In this document: positions 23,664-31,406 of the stretch, in pieces
Layout of the letters: the number at the start of each line of letters is the position of its first letter
Numbering within the stretch: position 1 is the first letter of the stretch
Assembly (NCBI RefSeq): GCF_014649875.1
Contig: NZ_BMTW01000002.1
Coordinates: 124,001 to 188,000 of the forward strand
Direction: 5' to 3'
Length of the DNA stretch: 64,000 nt
Source of the DNA: Streptomyces rubiginosohelvolus
GTDB lineage: Bacteria; Actinomycetota; Actinomycetes; Streptomycetales; Streptomycetaceae
Notes under the pieces: model-generated
The model's database searches: none
What the model was told of the DNA's origin: nothing
Seen by the model: only the letters and a program-made list of their open reading frames with translations
Position numbers and translations under genes: made by a program

Positions 23664-24866
23664 TTACTCGACGACCTTGAGGAGCTTGTTCGCCGTGCCC
23701 TCGGTGGCGTTGGTGATGGCGTCCGGGGTGGCTCCCTCGGTGAGCGCCGTGGCGACGGCCTCCGGGGTGGCGTCCTGGTGGCCCGCCAGGTAGACGGCGG
23801 CCGCGCCGACGACGTGCGGGGTGGCCATGGACGTACCGGAGATGGTGTTGGTGCCGCTGTCGCTGTCGTTCCAGGTGGACGTGATGTCCGAGCCCGGGGC
23901 GTAGATGTCGACGACCGAACCGAAGTTGGAGAAGTCCGACTGCTCGTCGGCCTCCGTGGACGAGGCGACGGTGATCGCCTCGGGGACGCGGGAGGGCGAG
24001 CCCTGGCCGGCGTCGCTGGACTCGTTGCCGGCGGCCACACCGAAGGTGATGCCCGCGGCGATGGCCTTCTGGACCGCCTCGTCGAGGGCCGGGTCGGCCC
24101 CGCCGCCGAGGCTCATGTTGGCGACGGACGGGCCCTTGGCGTTGGCGGCGACCCAGTCGATCCCGGCGATGACCTGCTCGGTGGTGCCCGAGCCGTTGTC
24201 GTCCAGGACGCGGACGGCCACGATGTTCGCCTTCTTGGCGACGCCGTGCGCGGCCCCGGCTATGGTGCCCGCCACGTGGGTGCCGTGCCCGTTGCCGTCG
24301 TCGGCGTCGTCGTCGTTGTCGATGGCGTCGAAGCCGGAGGTGGCGCGGCCCTCGAAGTCCTCGTGGGTGACGCGGACACCGGTGTCGATGACGTACGCGG
24401 TGACGCCCTCGCCCGCGGCGTCGGGGTAGTTGTACGCCTTGTCACCGGCGGTCTCGGTCTGGTCGATGCGGTCCAGACCCCACGACGGCGGGTTCTCCTG
24501 GGTGGCGTTGATGCTGAACTTCTTGTTCTGCACCACCTTCGCGACGGCCGGGTCGGCGGCGAGGCGCTTGGCCTCGGTCTCCGAAAGGCCGCTGGCGGAG
24601 AAGCCGTTGATGCTGGAGTCGTAGTTGCGCTTGAGCTTGCCGCCGTACTCCTTGGCGAGCTCGGACTTGTCGGCCTTCTTCTCGTCCAGCATGACGATGT
24701 AGCTGCCGGAGACGGCGGTCGCGGCGTCCGCGCCGTAGACCGTGCCCATGGGGGCCGGTGCGGCTCCCGCGAACGAGGTTCCGAGAAGGGTGACTCCGGC
24801 GGCGGCCGCCACGGCGGTGATCGCGGCGGTGAGCTTGATGCGACGGGTGCGCTGGTGCTTGGCCAT
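23664..24866 (-). CDS. secreted subtilisin-like serine protease (S8)
   Basis: A 400-residue pre-pro-protease. A basic signal peptide with an AGA cut site lies near residue 35, an I9-type inhibitor propeptide at ~50-115 (YIVMLDE to KFSINATQ), then the S8 domain. The triad is D161 (VIDTGV), H194 (GHGTHVAG) and S346 (GTSMATP); the oxyanion Asn is in AAGNES. An acidic Asp-rich loop (DNDDDADD, ~183-190) just before the His may bind calcium. ATG 24866 is chosen for its signal peptide and the GGAG ten bases upstream; an ATG 21 bases earlier is also in frame. It digests extracellular protein. Confidence 0.95.
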   Translation of the reverse strand: MAKHQRTRRIKLTAAITAVAAAAGVTLLGTSFAGAAPAPMGTVYGADAATAVSGSYIVMLDEKKADKSELAKEYGGKLKRNYDSSINGFSASGLSETEAKRLAADPAVAKVVQNKKFSINATQENPPSWGLDRIDQTETAGDKAYNYPDAAGEGVTAYVIDTGVRVTHEDFEGRATSGFDAIDNDDDADDGNGHGTHVAGTIAGAAHGVAKKANIVAVRVLDDNGSGTTEQVIAGIDWVAANAKGPSVANMSLGGGADPALDEAVQKAIAAGITFGVAAGNESSDAGQGSPSRVPEAITVASSTEADEQSDFSNFGSVVDIYAPGSDITSTWNDSDSGTNTISGTSMATPHVVGAAAVYLAGHQDATPEAVATALTEGATPDAITNATEGTANKLLKVVE

Positions 24867-25434
24867 GGAGAGGGTTCTCCTCGTCATTCTTTGTGGGGGG
24901 ATTGACCCTCGGCCGGAAGATCTCCGGGGGTTGGGTCGAAACCTTGACCGATTGACGAGCGCAGATCAAGACCCTCATGGAGGTGTGACTTGCTCAACAA
25001 GGTTTCGTAATAAGAAATCGGCCATGGCTGGTCACCACGGCCGTGGCGGCCGGTCGAGCAGTTACCTCGCCGGAATCGACGATTCCGTGACCACCCCGTG
25101 AAGGCCCTCTCCCCTTGCATTCCGCCTGTTCAGAGCGGCACTTGAGGCATCGGACACTCCTCGCCCGACCGCCACCCGCGGCCGCCTCATGCCCTCTGGG
25201 GCAGGAGTGACCATGCGTGAAGACATGTGAAGACCCGTGAAGGTGTGCGCAAGAGGGGTGAACGCCCGGTCCCGGGTGTGAAATCGCAAGGGCGTGCGTG
25301 CAGATGCGCCGACCGCCCCCGCCGCGATATCGGGTTCACGGAGCCGTAACAGAAGCGTCCCGCCCCGGGTAACCGCAGGTCGCGGCGGTCGGGGCGGGAC
25401 GGAGAACGTCCGGATATCAGTCAGGCGGATCCGC
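24867..25434. other. 568-bp intergenic region between subtilisin and glycosyltransferase genes
   Basis: No credible gene is present. The region carries the spaced inverted repeat at 24937-25007 and a compact palindrome CGGAATC-GAC-GATTCCG at 25071-25087. It also carries evenly spaced GTGAAG repeats at 25217, 25227 and 25237, with GTGAA at 25258. On the - strand it contains the protease promoter. It must also hold the end of the glycosyltransferase transcript. The local composition is less GC-rich than the coding DNA around it. Confidence 0.5.
24937..25007 (-). promoter_or_regulatory. widely spaced perfect inverted repeat in the protease upstream region
   Basis: CGAAACCTTG (24937-24946) and CAAGGTTTCG (24998-25007) are perfect 10-bp inverted copies, 51 bases apart, beginning 71 bases upstream of the protease start. 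The space between holds CTTGA/TCAAG elements as well. Two operator half-sites bound by one looping regulator, or a large RNA hairpin in the 5' leader, are the simplest readings. Confidence 0.4.
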
Positions 25435-26634
25435 TCAGCGCGACAGCTCCGCCTCGATGAGGTCCGCGGCCCTCGGCGTGCCGCCCTCCCCCGCCATCTG
25501 CTCGCTCAGGCGCGCGCACCGGGCGGCCACTTCGGGATCCTCCACCAAGGCGAGCACCGCCTCGCGCAGACTCGCGGCGTTCGCTTCCTCCATCGGCAGA
25601 TGCCGGGCCACCCCCAGGGACTGGAGCATGTCCGCGTTGCCGAACTGGTCGACAGCCTGCGGCACGGCGACCATCGGGGTGCCCGTGGCGAGCCCCTCCT
25701 GGCTGCCGCCCGCACCTGCGTGGGTGATGAAGGCGTCGGCCTGCTTGAGGACGGCCAGCTGCGGCACCCAGGAGCGCACCTCCACATTCCCCGGTACGTC
25801 ACCGAGTTCGGCGGGGTCGACGTGCGCGCCGATCTGGAGCACCACATGCCAGCCGGGCAGGTCACCGAAGGCCGCGAGGCACTCGCGGTAGAAGGCGGGC
25901 TGCTTGGTGAACGAGGAGCCGAGCGAGACCAGCAGCACCTTCTCGGCGTCGGCGGGCCGCTGCCACTCCCCCTGGTCCGCGCGGTCGCCCTGGCAGGCGC
26001 CGACGAAGGTGTACATCTCGCGGTCCACCCGGTCCGCGTTCGGCTGGAGCGCCTCGGGGATCAGGACGAGGCCGCGGCGGGGGCGGGCCACGAAGTCGTC
26101 GCTGGGGACATGACCGAGGCCGTTCTCGGCGAGCCAGCCGTCGAAGCGCGCGTAGTACGCCTTGCCGCGCTCGGTCTGCTTCAGCTCGGCGGTCATCGGC
26201 TCGCCGACCTCCTGCTCGTACCCCTCCCAGGGGACCAGGTTGGGCCAGAGGGAGACGGCGGGGACGCCCCAGCGGTGGGCGAGGACGCGGGCGGGATAGG
26301 AGGTGATGTCGTGCAGGACGAGGTCGGGCTCGTCGCCCGCGAAGGCCTCCGCGAGCTGCGGGAGGGCCTGGATGGCGTCGGCGAGGAAGGGTTCGATGTT
26401 GTCGATCAGCTCCGTCCCCCAGGCGTCGGGGTCGTCGTCGGTCGGCAGGGTCGAGGTCCAGATCACCGGCTCGGCGCCGGTGGCGGCGACCTTCTCCGCG
26501 AAGGAGGTGGGGATGGCGTAGCTGACACGGTGTCCACGGTCGACGAGCTCGCGGATCACGTCGAGGCTCGGGTTCACATGTCCGTGGGCGGCGATGGAGA
26601 ACATGGCGATGTGGGCACGCGGGGATTCCGTCAT
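25435..26634 (-). CDS. MGT-family (macrolide-type) UDP-glycosyltransferase
   Basis: A 399-residue GT1 enzyme of the OleD/Mgt group, which inactivates macrolides and similar aglycones by glucosylation in the cytoplasm. The N-terminal acceptor domain has [18 protein letters not shown] with the catalytic His (HGHVNP). The C-terminal donor site has [19 protein letters not shown] and [10 protein letters not shown], the usual UDP-sugar loop. It starts at ATG 26634, 66 bases after the sugar-binding-protein gene, behind a perfect palindrome. Self-protection or detoxification is the known family role; the acceptor here is unknown. Confidence 0.92.
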   Translation of the reverse strand: MTESPRAHIAMFSIAAHGHVNPSLDVIRELVDRGHRVSYAIPTSFAEKVAATGAEPVIWTSTLPTDDDPDAWGTELIDNIEPFLADAIQALPQLAEAFAGDEPDLVLHDITSYPARVLAHRWGVPAVSLWPNLVPWEGYEQEVGEPMTAELKQTERGKAYYARFDGWLAENGLGHVPSDDFVARPRRGLVLIPEALQPNADRVDREMYTFVGACQGDRADQGEWQRPADAEKVLLVSLGSSFTKQPAFYRECLAAFGDLPGWHVVLQIGAHVDPAELGDVPGNVEVRSWVPQLAVLKQADAFITHAGAGGSQEGLATGTPMVAVPQAVDQFGNADMLQSLGVARHLPMEEANAASLREAVLALVEDPEVAARCARLSEQMAGEGGTPRAADLIEAELSR

Positions 26635-26653
26635 GCCGGTGACTCTAAACGAG

Positions 26654-26667
26654 ACGAGACGTCTCGT
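26654..26667 (-). promoter_or_regulatory. 14-bp perfect palindrome upstream of the glycosyltransferase
   Basis: ACGAGACGTCTCGT is a perfect palindrome 20 bases before the glycosyltransferase ATG; a further GAGAC half copy precedes it on the + strand. Length and symmetry suit a TetR- or LacI-type operator placed to block transcription of the resistance-type gene. No such regulator gene lies directly beside it. Confidence 0.55.
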
Positions 26668-26700
26668 GCAACTTCTTCCTGTGGGCGGATCCGCTCGGGA

Positions 26701-27999
26701 TCAGCGCTGGTAGCGGGCCAGCACCCGATTCCCGTCCTCCACCAGCCTCTTGCTCAGCTCGTCGGTATCGATCGCGCCGCTGTAGAACTCCTGGTACGCG
26801 GGGGTCGCCACCTTGTCCTTCCACTCGGGATAGCCGCGCACCGACTGGGCGGGCGCCGGCCGCAGCCCTTCGGCGAGCGCGGCGCCGACGGCCCACCCGT
26901 GCTCGGCGGAGCGCAGCGACGGATCGGCCAGCGCCTCGGTCCCGGTGGGCAGCATCCAGTCGCCCCGGGCGAGGCGCACCATGTTCGCGGGGCGCAGCAG
27001 GAAGTCGATGAACGCGACGGCCTCCTTCTTGTGCGGGCTCTCCTCGGCGACCGACAGCGTCTGCGGGCTCACGCCCTGGACCGCGCCGCCCGCGCCCGCG
27101 GGCATCGGCAGGACCGTCCAGTCGAACCCTTCGGGGGCCTGCTGGATGATCTGCTGGCGGTAGGAGAAGCCGAGCGGCAGCATCGCGTACTTGCCGCCGA
27201 AGAACCCGGGCAGCGCGTCCGAACCGCCCATGCCCAGCGCGCTGCGGGCCGCGCTGCCATCGGTGTTGACCTGGTCGTGGATGGTGCCGGTGACCACGCC
27301 GTCGCCCGGTTCGAAGCGCAGGACCGCCTTGCCGTCACCGTCGCGGTGGAAGAGCTGTCCGCCCCCGGACAGGCCCAGGTTGAGGGTGACGGAGACCGGC
27401 TCCTTCAGCGGCCAGGCGATCCCGTACCGCCCCTTCCCCGTCAGCTCCTTCGTCACCTGCCGGAACTCCTCCCAGCTCCAGGGGCGCTCCGGGGTCGGGA
27501 TGCGCGCGCCCGAGGCCTTCAGCAGCTTCGTGCTGGCGATCAGGACCCGGGGCTCCTGGAGGAAGGGCACCCCGTGGACACCCTCGCCGAACGTGGTGGT
27601 GCGCCAGGACTGTTCGGGGATGTCCGCCTTGAGCCGGGTGGGCAGGAGAGGGCGCAGATCGGCGAGGTAGCCCCCGTACGCGAAGTCGGCCAGGTCGTCG
27701 GAGGCGTCGTGGATGATGTCGGGGGCCTCGCCGCCCTCGAAGGAGGTGAGGAGCTGGTCGTGGACGCTGTCCCAGCTGCCCTGGACGTACTCCACCTGGA
27801 CGTCGGGGTGGGCGGCGTTCCACTCCTTCACCAACTGCTTGTTGGCGTCGACGGACTCCTTCTGCCAGGCCAGCGACTGGAAGCGGAGCCGGATCGTGCC
27901 GTCCGCGTCCCGCCCGTCACCGTCGCCGCCGGAGCAGCCGGTGACCAGCAGGGCCAGGACGGCGACGGCGGTGGCCGCCCGCCGGAGAGTGGCGCGCAT
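26701..27999 (-). CDS. sugar ABC transporter substrate-binding lipoprotein
   Basis: A 432-residue MalE/extracellular-solute-binding family 1 lipoprotein; signal peptide ends at C22 (VTGC). Family markers are QLVKEWNAAHPDVQVEYVQG, GEAPDIIHDASDDLADFA and RPWSWEEFRQVTKEL. ATG 27999 overlaps the permease stop (TGATG). It is the third gene of a MalF-MalG-MalE order operon. The ligand is probably an oligosaccharide; nearby alpha-glucan genes suggest but do not prove a glucan-type ligand. Confidence 0.92.
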   Translation of the reverse strand: MRATLRRAATAVAVLALLVTGCSGGDGDGRDADGTIRLRFQSLAWQKESVDANKQLVKEWNAAHPDVQVEYVQGSWDSVHDQLLTSFEGGEAPDIIHDASDDLADFAYGGYLADLRPLLPTRLKADIPEQSWRTTTFGEGVHGVPFLQEPRVLIASTKLLKASGARIPTPERPWSWEEFRQVTKELTGKGRYGIAWPLKEPVSVTLNLGLSGGGQLFHRDGDGKAVLRFEPGDGVVTGTIHDQVNTDGSAARSALGMGGSDALPGFFGGKYAMLPLGFSYRQQIIQQAPEGFDWTVLPMPAGAGGAVQGVSPQTLSVAEESPHKKEAVAFIDFLLRPANMVRLARGDWMLPTGTEALADPSLRSAEHGWAVGAALAEGLRPAPAQSVRGYPEWKDKVATPAYQEFYSGAIDTDELSKRLVEDGNRVLARYQR

Positions 28000-28868
28000 C
28001 AGTGCTTCACCGCCCCGGCCGTCATCCCGCCGGTGATCCGCCGCTGGATGAAGGCGAAGAGCACGAGAGAGGGGAGGGTGGCGAGGAACGCGGCGGCGGC
28101 GAGCGGTCCGAGGTCGGCCACGCCCTCCGCGCCGAGGAAGTGGGTGAGGACGACCGGCAAGGTCTGCTTCTCCGGGGTCTTGAGCAGGACGAGCGCGAAG
28201 AAGAACTCGTTCCACGCGGTGATGAACGCGAACAGCGCCGTGGCGACGATGCCGGGGGCGAGCAACGGGGCGACGACCGAGACGAGGGTACGGACGCGGC
28301 CCGCGCCGTCCACGGCGGCGGCCTCCTCCAGCTCGGTGGGCACGGCACGCACGTACCCGGCGAGCATCCACAACGCGAAGGGCAGCGACCAGACGACGTA
28401 GACGAGGATCAGCCCCCACAGGGTGTTGATCAGATGCAGGTTCTTCAGGATCAGGAAGAGCGGGATGATCACCAGGACGAACGGGAACGCCTGGCTGACC
28501 ACGACCCAGCCGGTCGCCGCGGTGGCGAGGCGGCCCCGGTGGCGGGCCATCACATAGGCCATCGGGGTGGCGATCACGACGGCGATCAACGCGGCGGAGA
28601 CGGCGGCGACCAGCGAGTTGCCCGCGGCCTGGAGCAACGGCTGCTCGTCGAAGGCCTGCCGGAAGTTGTCCAGGGTGGGGTTCTCGGGAATCCAGGTGGG
28701 GTGCAGCGAGCCCAGTTCGCGGGCGGGTTTGAAGGCGGTCGAGATCAGCCACACGAACGGGAACGCGAGGAAGACCAGATACGCCAGGAGGGCCAGATAC
28801 TGCCCGGTGCGCGCGGCCCGGCCGGTACGCAGCCCGGTGGACTCACGGGCGTCGGCTCCGCGCCTCAT
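27999..28868 (-). CDS. sugar ABC transporter permease (MalG-like)
   Basis: A 289-residue inner-membrane permease with six helices. The ATPase-contact loop is ELEEAAAVDGAGRVRTLVSV and the C-terminus QRRITGGMTAGAVKH is the classic end of MalG-type proteins. Its start overlaps the stop of the first permease (ATGA) and its stop overlaps the binding-protein start. No ATPase gene is in the operon; streptomycetes commonly use the shared ATPase MsiK. Confidence 0.93.
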   Translation of the reverse strand: MRRGADARESTGLRTGRAARTGQYLALLAYLVFLAFPFVWLISTAFKPARELGSLHPTWIPENPTLDNFRQAFDEQPLLQAAGNSLVAAVSAALIAVVIATPMAYVMARHRGRLATAATGWVVVSQAFPFVLVIIPLFLILKNLHLINTLWGLILVYVVWSLPFALWMLAGYVRAVPTELEEAAAVDGAGRVRTLVSVVAPLLAPGIVATALFAFITAWNEFFFALVLLKTPEKQTLPVVLTHFLGAEGVADLGPLAAAAFLATLPSLVLFAFIQRRITGGMTAGAVKH

Positions 28869-29881
28869 CGGTCCTCACCTCCCCTGAGCCGGCCGACGAG
28901 ATAGACGGCGAGGAGTACGGAGATCACCGCGACCATCACGCAGCCCATCGCCGCGGCGTAGCCGAACTGCCCGTAGCGGAAGGCCTCCTCGTAGGCGAAG
29001 AGCATCGGCAGCCGGGTCCGGCCGCCGGGTCCGCCGCTGGTCAGGACGTAGACCAGGGCGAAGGAGTTGAAGTTCCAGATCAGGTTGAGCGCGGAGATCG
29101 CGAGCGCGATGGGCTTGATCGCGGGCCAGGTGACCGTACGGAACCGGCGCCAGGCGCCCGCGCCGTCCAGGGCGGCCGCCTCGTGGAGTTCGCGCGGGGT
29201 GTTCTGGAGCCCGGCGAGCAGGGCCACGGTGGTCTGCGGCATGCCGGCCCAGATGCCGACGAGGATCACGGCGGGCAGCGCGGTGGCGAGACCGGTCAGC
29301 CAGTCCCGCCCGTCGCCGAGTCCGAGATCGCGGATGGTCTCGTTGAGGATGCCGGCGTCCGGGTTGTAGACGAGCCGCCACATGATGCCGACGACGACCT
29401 CGGGCATCGCCCAGGGGACGATCGCCAGCGCCCGGGCGAGCCAGCGCAGCCGCAGGTTCTGGTTGAGCAGCAGGGCGAGGCCGAGGGCCAGGAGGAACTG
29501 GGGGACGGTGACGCCGACGGCCCAGACCAGGCCGATCCGGAACGAGTCCCAGAACAGGGTGTCGTGCAGCAGGTCCTGGAAGTTCAGGGTGCCGATCCAC
29601 TGGGTGGAGCGGGTCCGGCCGGACTGGGCGTCGGTGAAGGCGAGCGCGATGCCGTAGAGGAGCGGTCCGACGCTGAGGATCAGGATCGGGATGAGCGCGG
29701 GCAGGACCAGGAACCAGGCGGCCCGGTCCCCGAACGCCTTGCCCCGGGGCGGCGGCCCGGAGGGGCCCGGCCGCCAGGACCTCCGCGGCCGTCCTCCCTG
29801 TCCGCCGTGTCCGTCCCGTCCACTGTGCCCGCCGTGCGGGTCGTCCGGTCCGGACCGCTTCGTCGCGGTCACCGATGTCAC
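28865..29881 (-). CDS. sugar ABC transporter permease (MalF-like)
   Basis: A 338-residue permease. The first ~50 residues are hydrophilic and Gly/His/Pro-rich (DDPHGGHSGRDGHGGQGG), then six helices follow from about residue 60. The coupling loop is ELHEAAALDGAGAWRRFRTV. GTG 29881 is chosen because GAGGGG lies seven bases upstream; the frame stays open much further but overlaps the divergent phosphotransferase gene. It heads the operon and shares a 144-bp divergent promoter region with that gene. Confidence 0.9.
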   Translation of the reverse strand: MTSVTATKRSGPDDPHGGHSGRDGHGGQGGRPRRSWRPGPSGPPPRGKAFGDRAAWFLVLPALIPILILSVGPLLYGIALAFTDAQSGRTRSTQWIGTLNFQDLLHDTLFWDSFRIGLVWAVGVTVPQFLLALGLALLLNQNLRLRWLARALAIVPWAMPEVVVGIMWRLVYNPDAGILNETIRDLGLGDGRDWLTGLATALPAVILVGIWAGMPQTTVALLAGLQNTPRELHEAAALDGAGAWRRFRTVTWPAIKPIALAISALNLIWNFNSFALVYVLTSGGPGGRTRLPMLFAYEEAFRYGQFGYAAAMGCVMVAVISVLLAVYLVGRLRGGEDR

Positions 29882-30025
29882 GAGAAGACCCCTCTGTCGC
29901 GTTGCTATCTGATGTGTACCTGAGGCGGACTTCATCCCGTTCCGGCTGCCCGGGAGGCCTCCGTCATCGTGCTGACGGGCCGTCGGTTCGTCAAGGTGGC
30001 CTGCGAGGATGCGAAAATCGCACCC

Positions 30026-30892
30026 ATGGACGAGATGCGTGCGCGCGAGGTGCTGACAGCCGCCGGGTTCTCCGGTGCGGCGGAGCTGCTCGCGCTGGGC
30101 GAGAACGCGGTGTTCGCCGCCGGCGACCTGGTGATCAAGGTCGGCCGGGACGCCACCGGCCACCCCGAGCTGCGGGCGCGGGCGGAGCGTGAGGTGGCGC
30201 TCGCCGACTGGCTCGCCGCGTCCGGCGTCCCGGCCGTCCGCGCGGCCGAGCGTGAGCCGCGCCTGGTCGAGGGCCACCCGGTGACGCTGTGGCACCGGCT
30301 CCCGGACGCCGTACGCCCCGCCGAACCGCGCGACCTCGCCCCGCTGCTGACCCGGGTGCACGCGCTGCCCGCCCCGACGGACTTCACGCTGCCGCGCCGC
30401 GAGCTGCTCGGCGGGGTCGAGCGCTGGCTGACCCTGGCGGGCGACGCGATCGACCCGGCGGACGCCGACTACCTCCGCGAGCGCCGCGACGGCTTCGCGG
30501 CCGCGGCCGCCGCGCTGGTCCCCCACCTCCCCCCGGGCCCGATCCACGGCGACGCGCTCCCGCGCAACGTCCATGTCGGCCCGGACGGCCCGGTCCTGGT
30601 CGACCTGGAGACGTTCTCCGCCGACCTGCGGGAACACGACCTGGTCGTCCTCGCCCTCTCCCGCGACCGCTACGGCCTCGACCCGGCGGCCTACGACGCC
30701 TTCACCGCCGCGTACGGCTGGGACGTCCGGGAGTGGGAGGGCTGCGCGGTCCTGCGCGGCGCCCGCGAGACGGCGAGCTGCGCCTGGGTCTCCCAGCACG
30801 CCCCGGCCAACCCGAAGGCACTCGCGGAGTTCCGCCGCCGGGTGGCGTCGCTGCGCGAGGGCGACACCGAGGTCCGCTGGTACCCGTTCTGA
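30026..30892 (+). CDS. aminoglycoside-phosphotransferase-family protein
   Basis: A 288-residue APH/choline-kinase-like protein. The catalytic loop is IHGDALPRNV (H-G-D-x4-N) and the metal-binding Asp follows in VLVDLETF. The N-lobe has VFAAGDLVIKVGR with the ATP-anchoring Lys. Family members phosphorylate antibiotics, sugars or metabolites; no substrate can be assigned. ATG 30026 is chosen over the upstream alternative at 29969, although its ribosome site is weak. It is divergent from the sugar transporter. Confidence 0.88.
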   Translation: MDEMRAREVLTAAGFSGAAELLALGENAVFAAGDLVIKVGRDATGHPELRARAEREVALADWLAASGVPAVRAAEREPRLVEGHPVTLWHRLPDAVRPAEPRDLAPLLTRVHALPAPTDFTLPRRELLGGVERWLTLAGDAIDPADADYLRERRDGFAAAAAALVPHLPPGPIHGDALPRNVHVGPDGPVLVDLETFSADLREHDLVVLALSRDRYGLDPAAYDAFTAAYGWDVREWEGCAVLRGARETASCAWVSQHAPANPKALAEFRRRVASLREGDTEVRWYPF

Positions 30893-30987
30893 ACGACCCG
30901 GGGGCGACGACCGGCGTCTGATGATCCTTCCGTACTATGCATCGCGGCCGCCAGGCCGAACAGGTCCGATTGCAACGGGGGTTGCCC

Positions 30988-31395
30988 ATGGGTACCGGAG
31001 AAGGCGGCGAGCAGAAGCTCGCGAGCTCGGCGAGCGACAAGCAGCGCGCGGCGAAGTACATGAAAGAGCACATGATGCCCGACACCCGGTCGGCCGGCAG
31101 CATGGCGGCCGACGGCGGATCGGTGCGGGTTCCCTTCCTCGCCCCGTCGGCGGCTCCCCCGAGCCCTCTGATCAAGCAGGACACCGGGCTGAAGGGGCTC
31201 TCCGCCTGGGCCTCGGACCAAGGCGTCTCCGACGCGCTGGGCGCTTGGCAGGCGCAGGTCAACCGGCTGATGGGACGGTTGCAGCGGGAGCTGAACGGCC
31301 TGGAGGGTGCGAAGACCATCTTCAACAACCAAGACCTCGCCACCGGCGGCCAGTTGAACTCCATTCGCCCGCCCAGCAGCTTCGACGGGATGTGA
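30988..31395 (+). CDS. small helical WXG100-like partner protein
   Basis: A 135-residue protein of unknown function at the head of a five-gene + strand module. Residues 1-75 are polar and low in secondary-structure cues. Residues ~70-120 form a likely helix-turn-helix hairpin (LSAWASDQGVSDALGAWQAQ, RLQRELNGLEGAKTIF) of the kind seen in ESX/WXG100 proteins, but a strict W-x-G is not present. ATG 30988 follows a GGGGG run; its stop lies 11 bases before the next start. Pairing with the next gene product, which has the W-x-G motif, is inferred from order and spacing. Confidence 0.6.
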   Translation: MGTGEGGEQKLASSASDKQRAAKYMKEHMMPDTRSAGSMAADGGSVRVPFLAPSAAPPSPLIKQDTGLKGLSAWASDQGVSDALGAWQAQVNRLMGRLQRELNGLEGAKTIFNNQDLATGGQLNSIRPPSSFDGM

Positions 31396-31406
31396 CGGGC
31401 GCCATC

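Noticed and set aside
25217-25262. PHO box for PhoP
   Set aside because: The repeats are spaced 10 bases apart with a 21-base gap, whereas PHO-box units are 11 bases; GTTCACC occurs once only, so I keep only a generic repeat call.
25294-28401. About 1000-residue open frame on the + strand opposite the glycosyltransferase and sugar-binding genes
   Set aside because: It lies antisense to well-supported genes and shows no domain; GC-rich DNA commonly keeps such frames open.
30573-31406. N-terminal extension of the WXG-like gene into the preceding genes
   Set aside because: The frame is open but overlaps the phosphotransferase and the small partner gene; WXG-like similarity begins at 31407.
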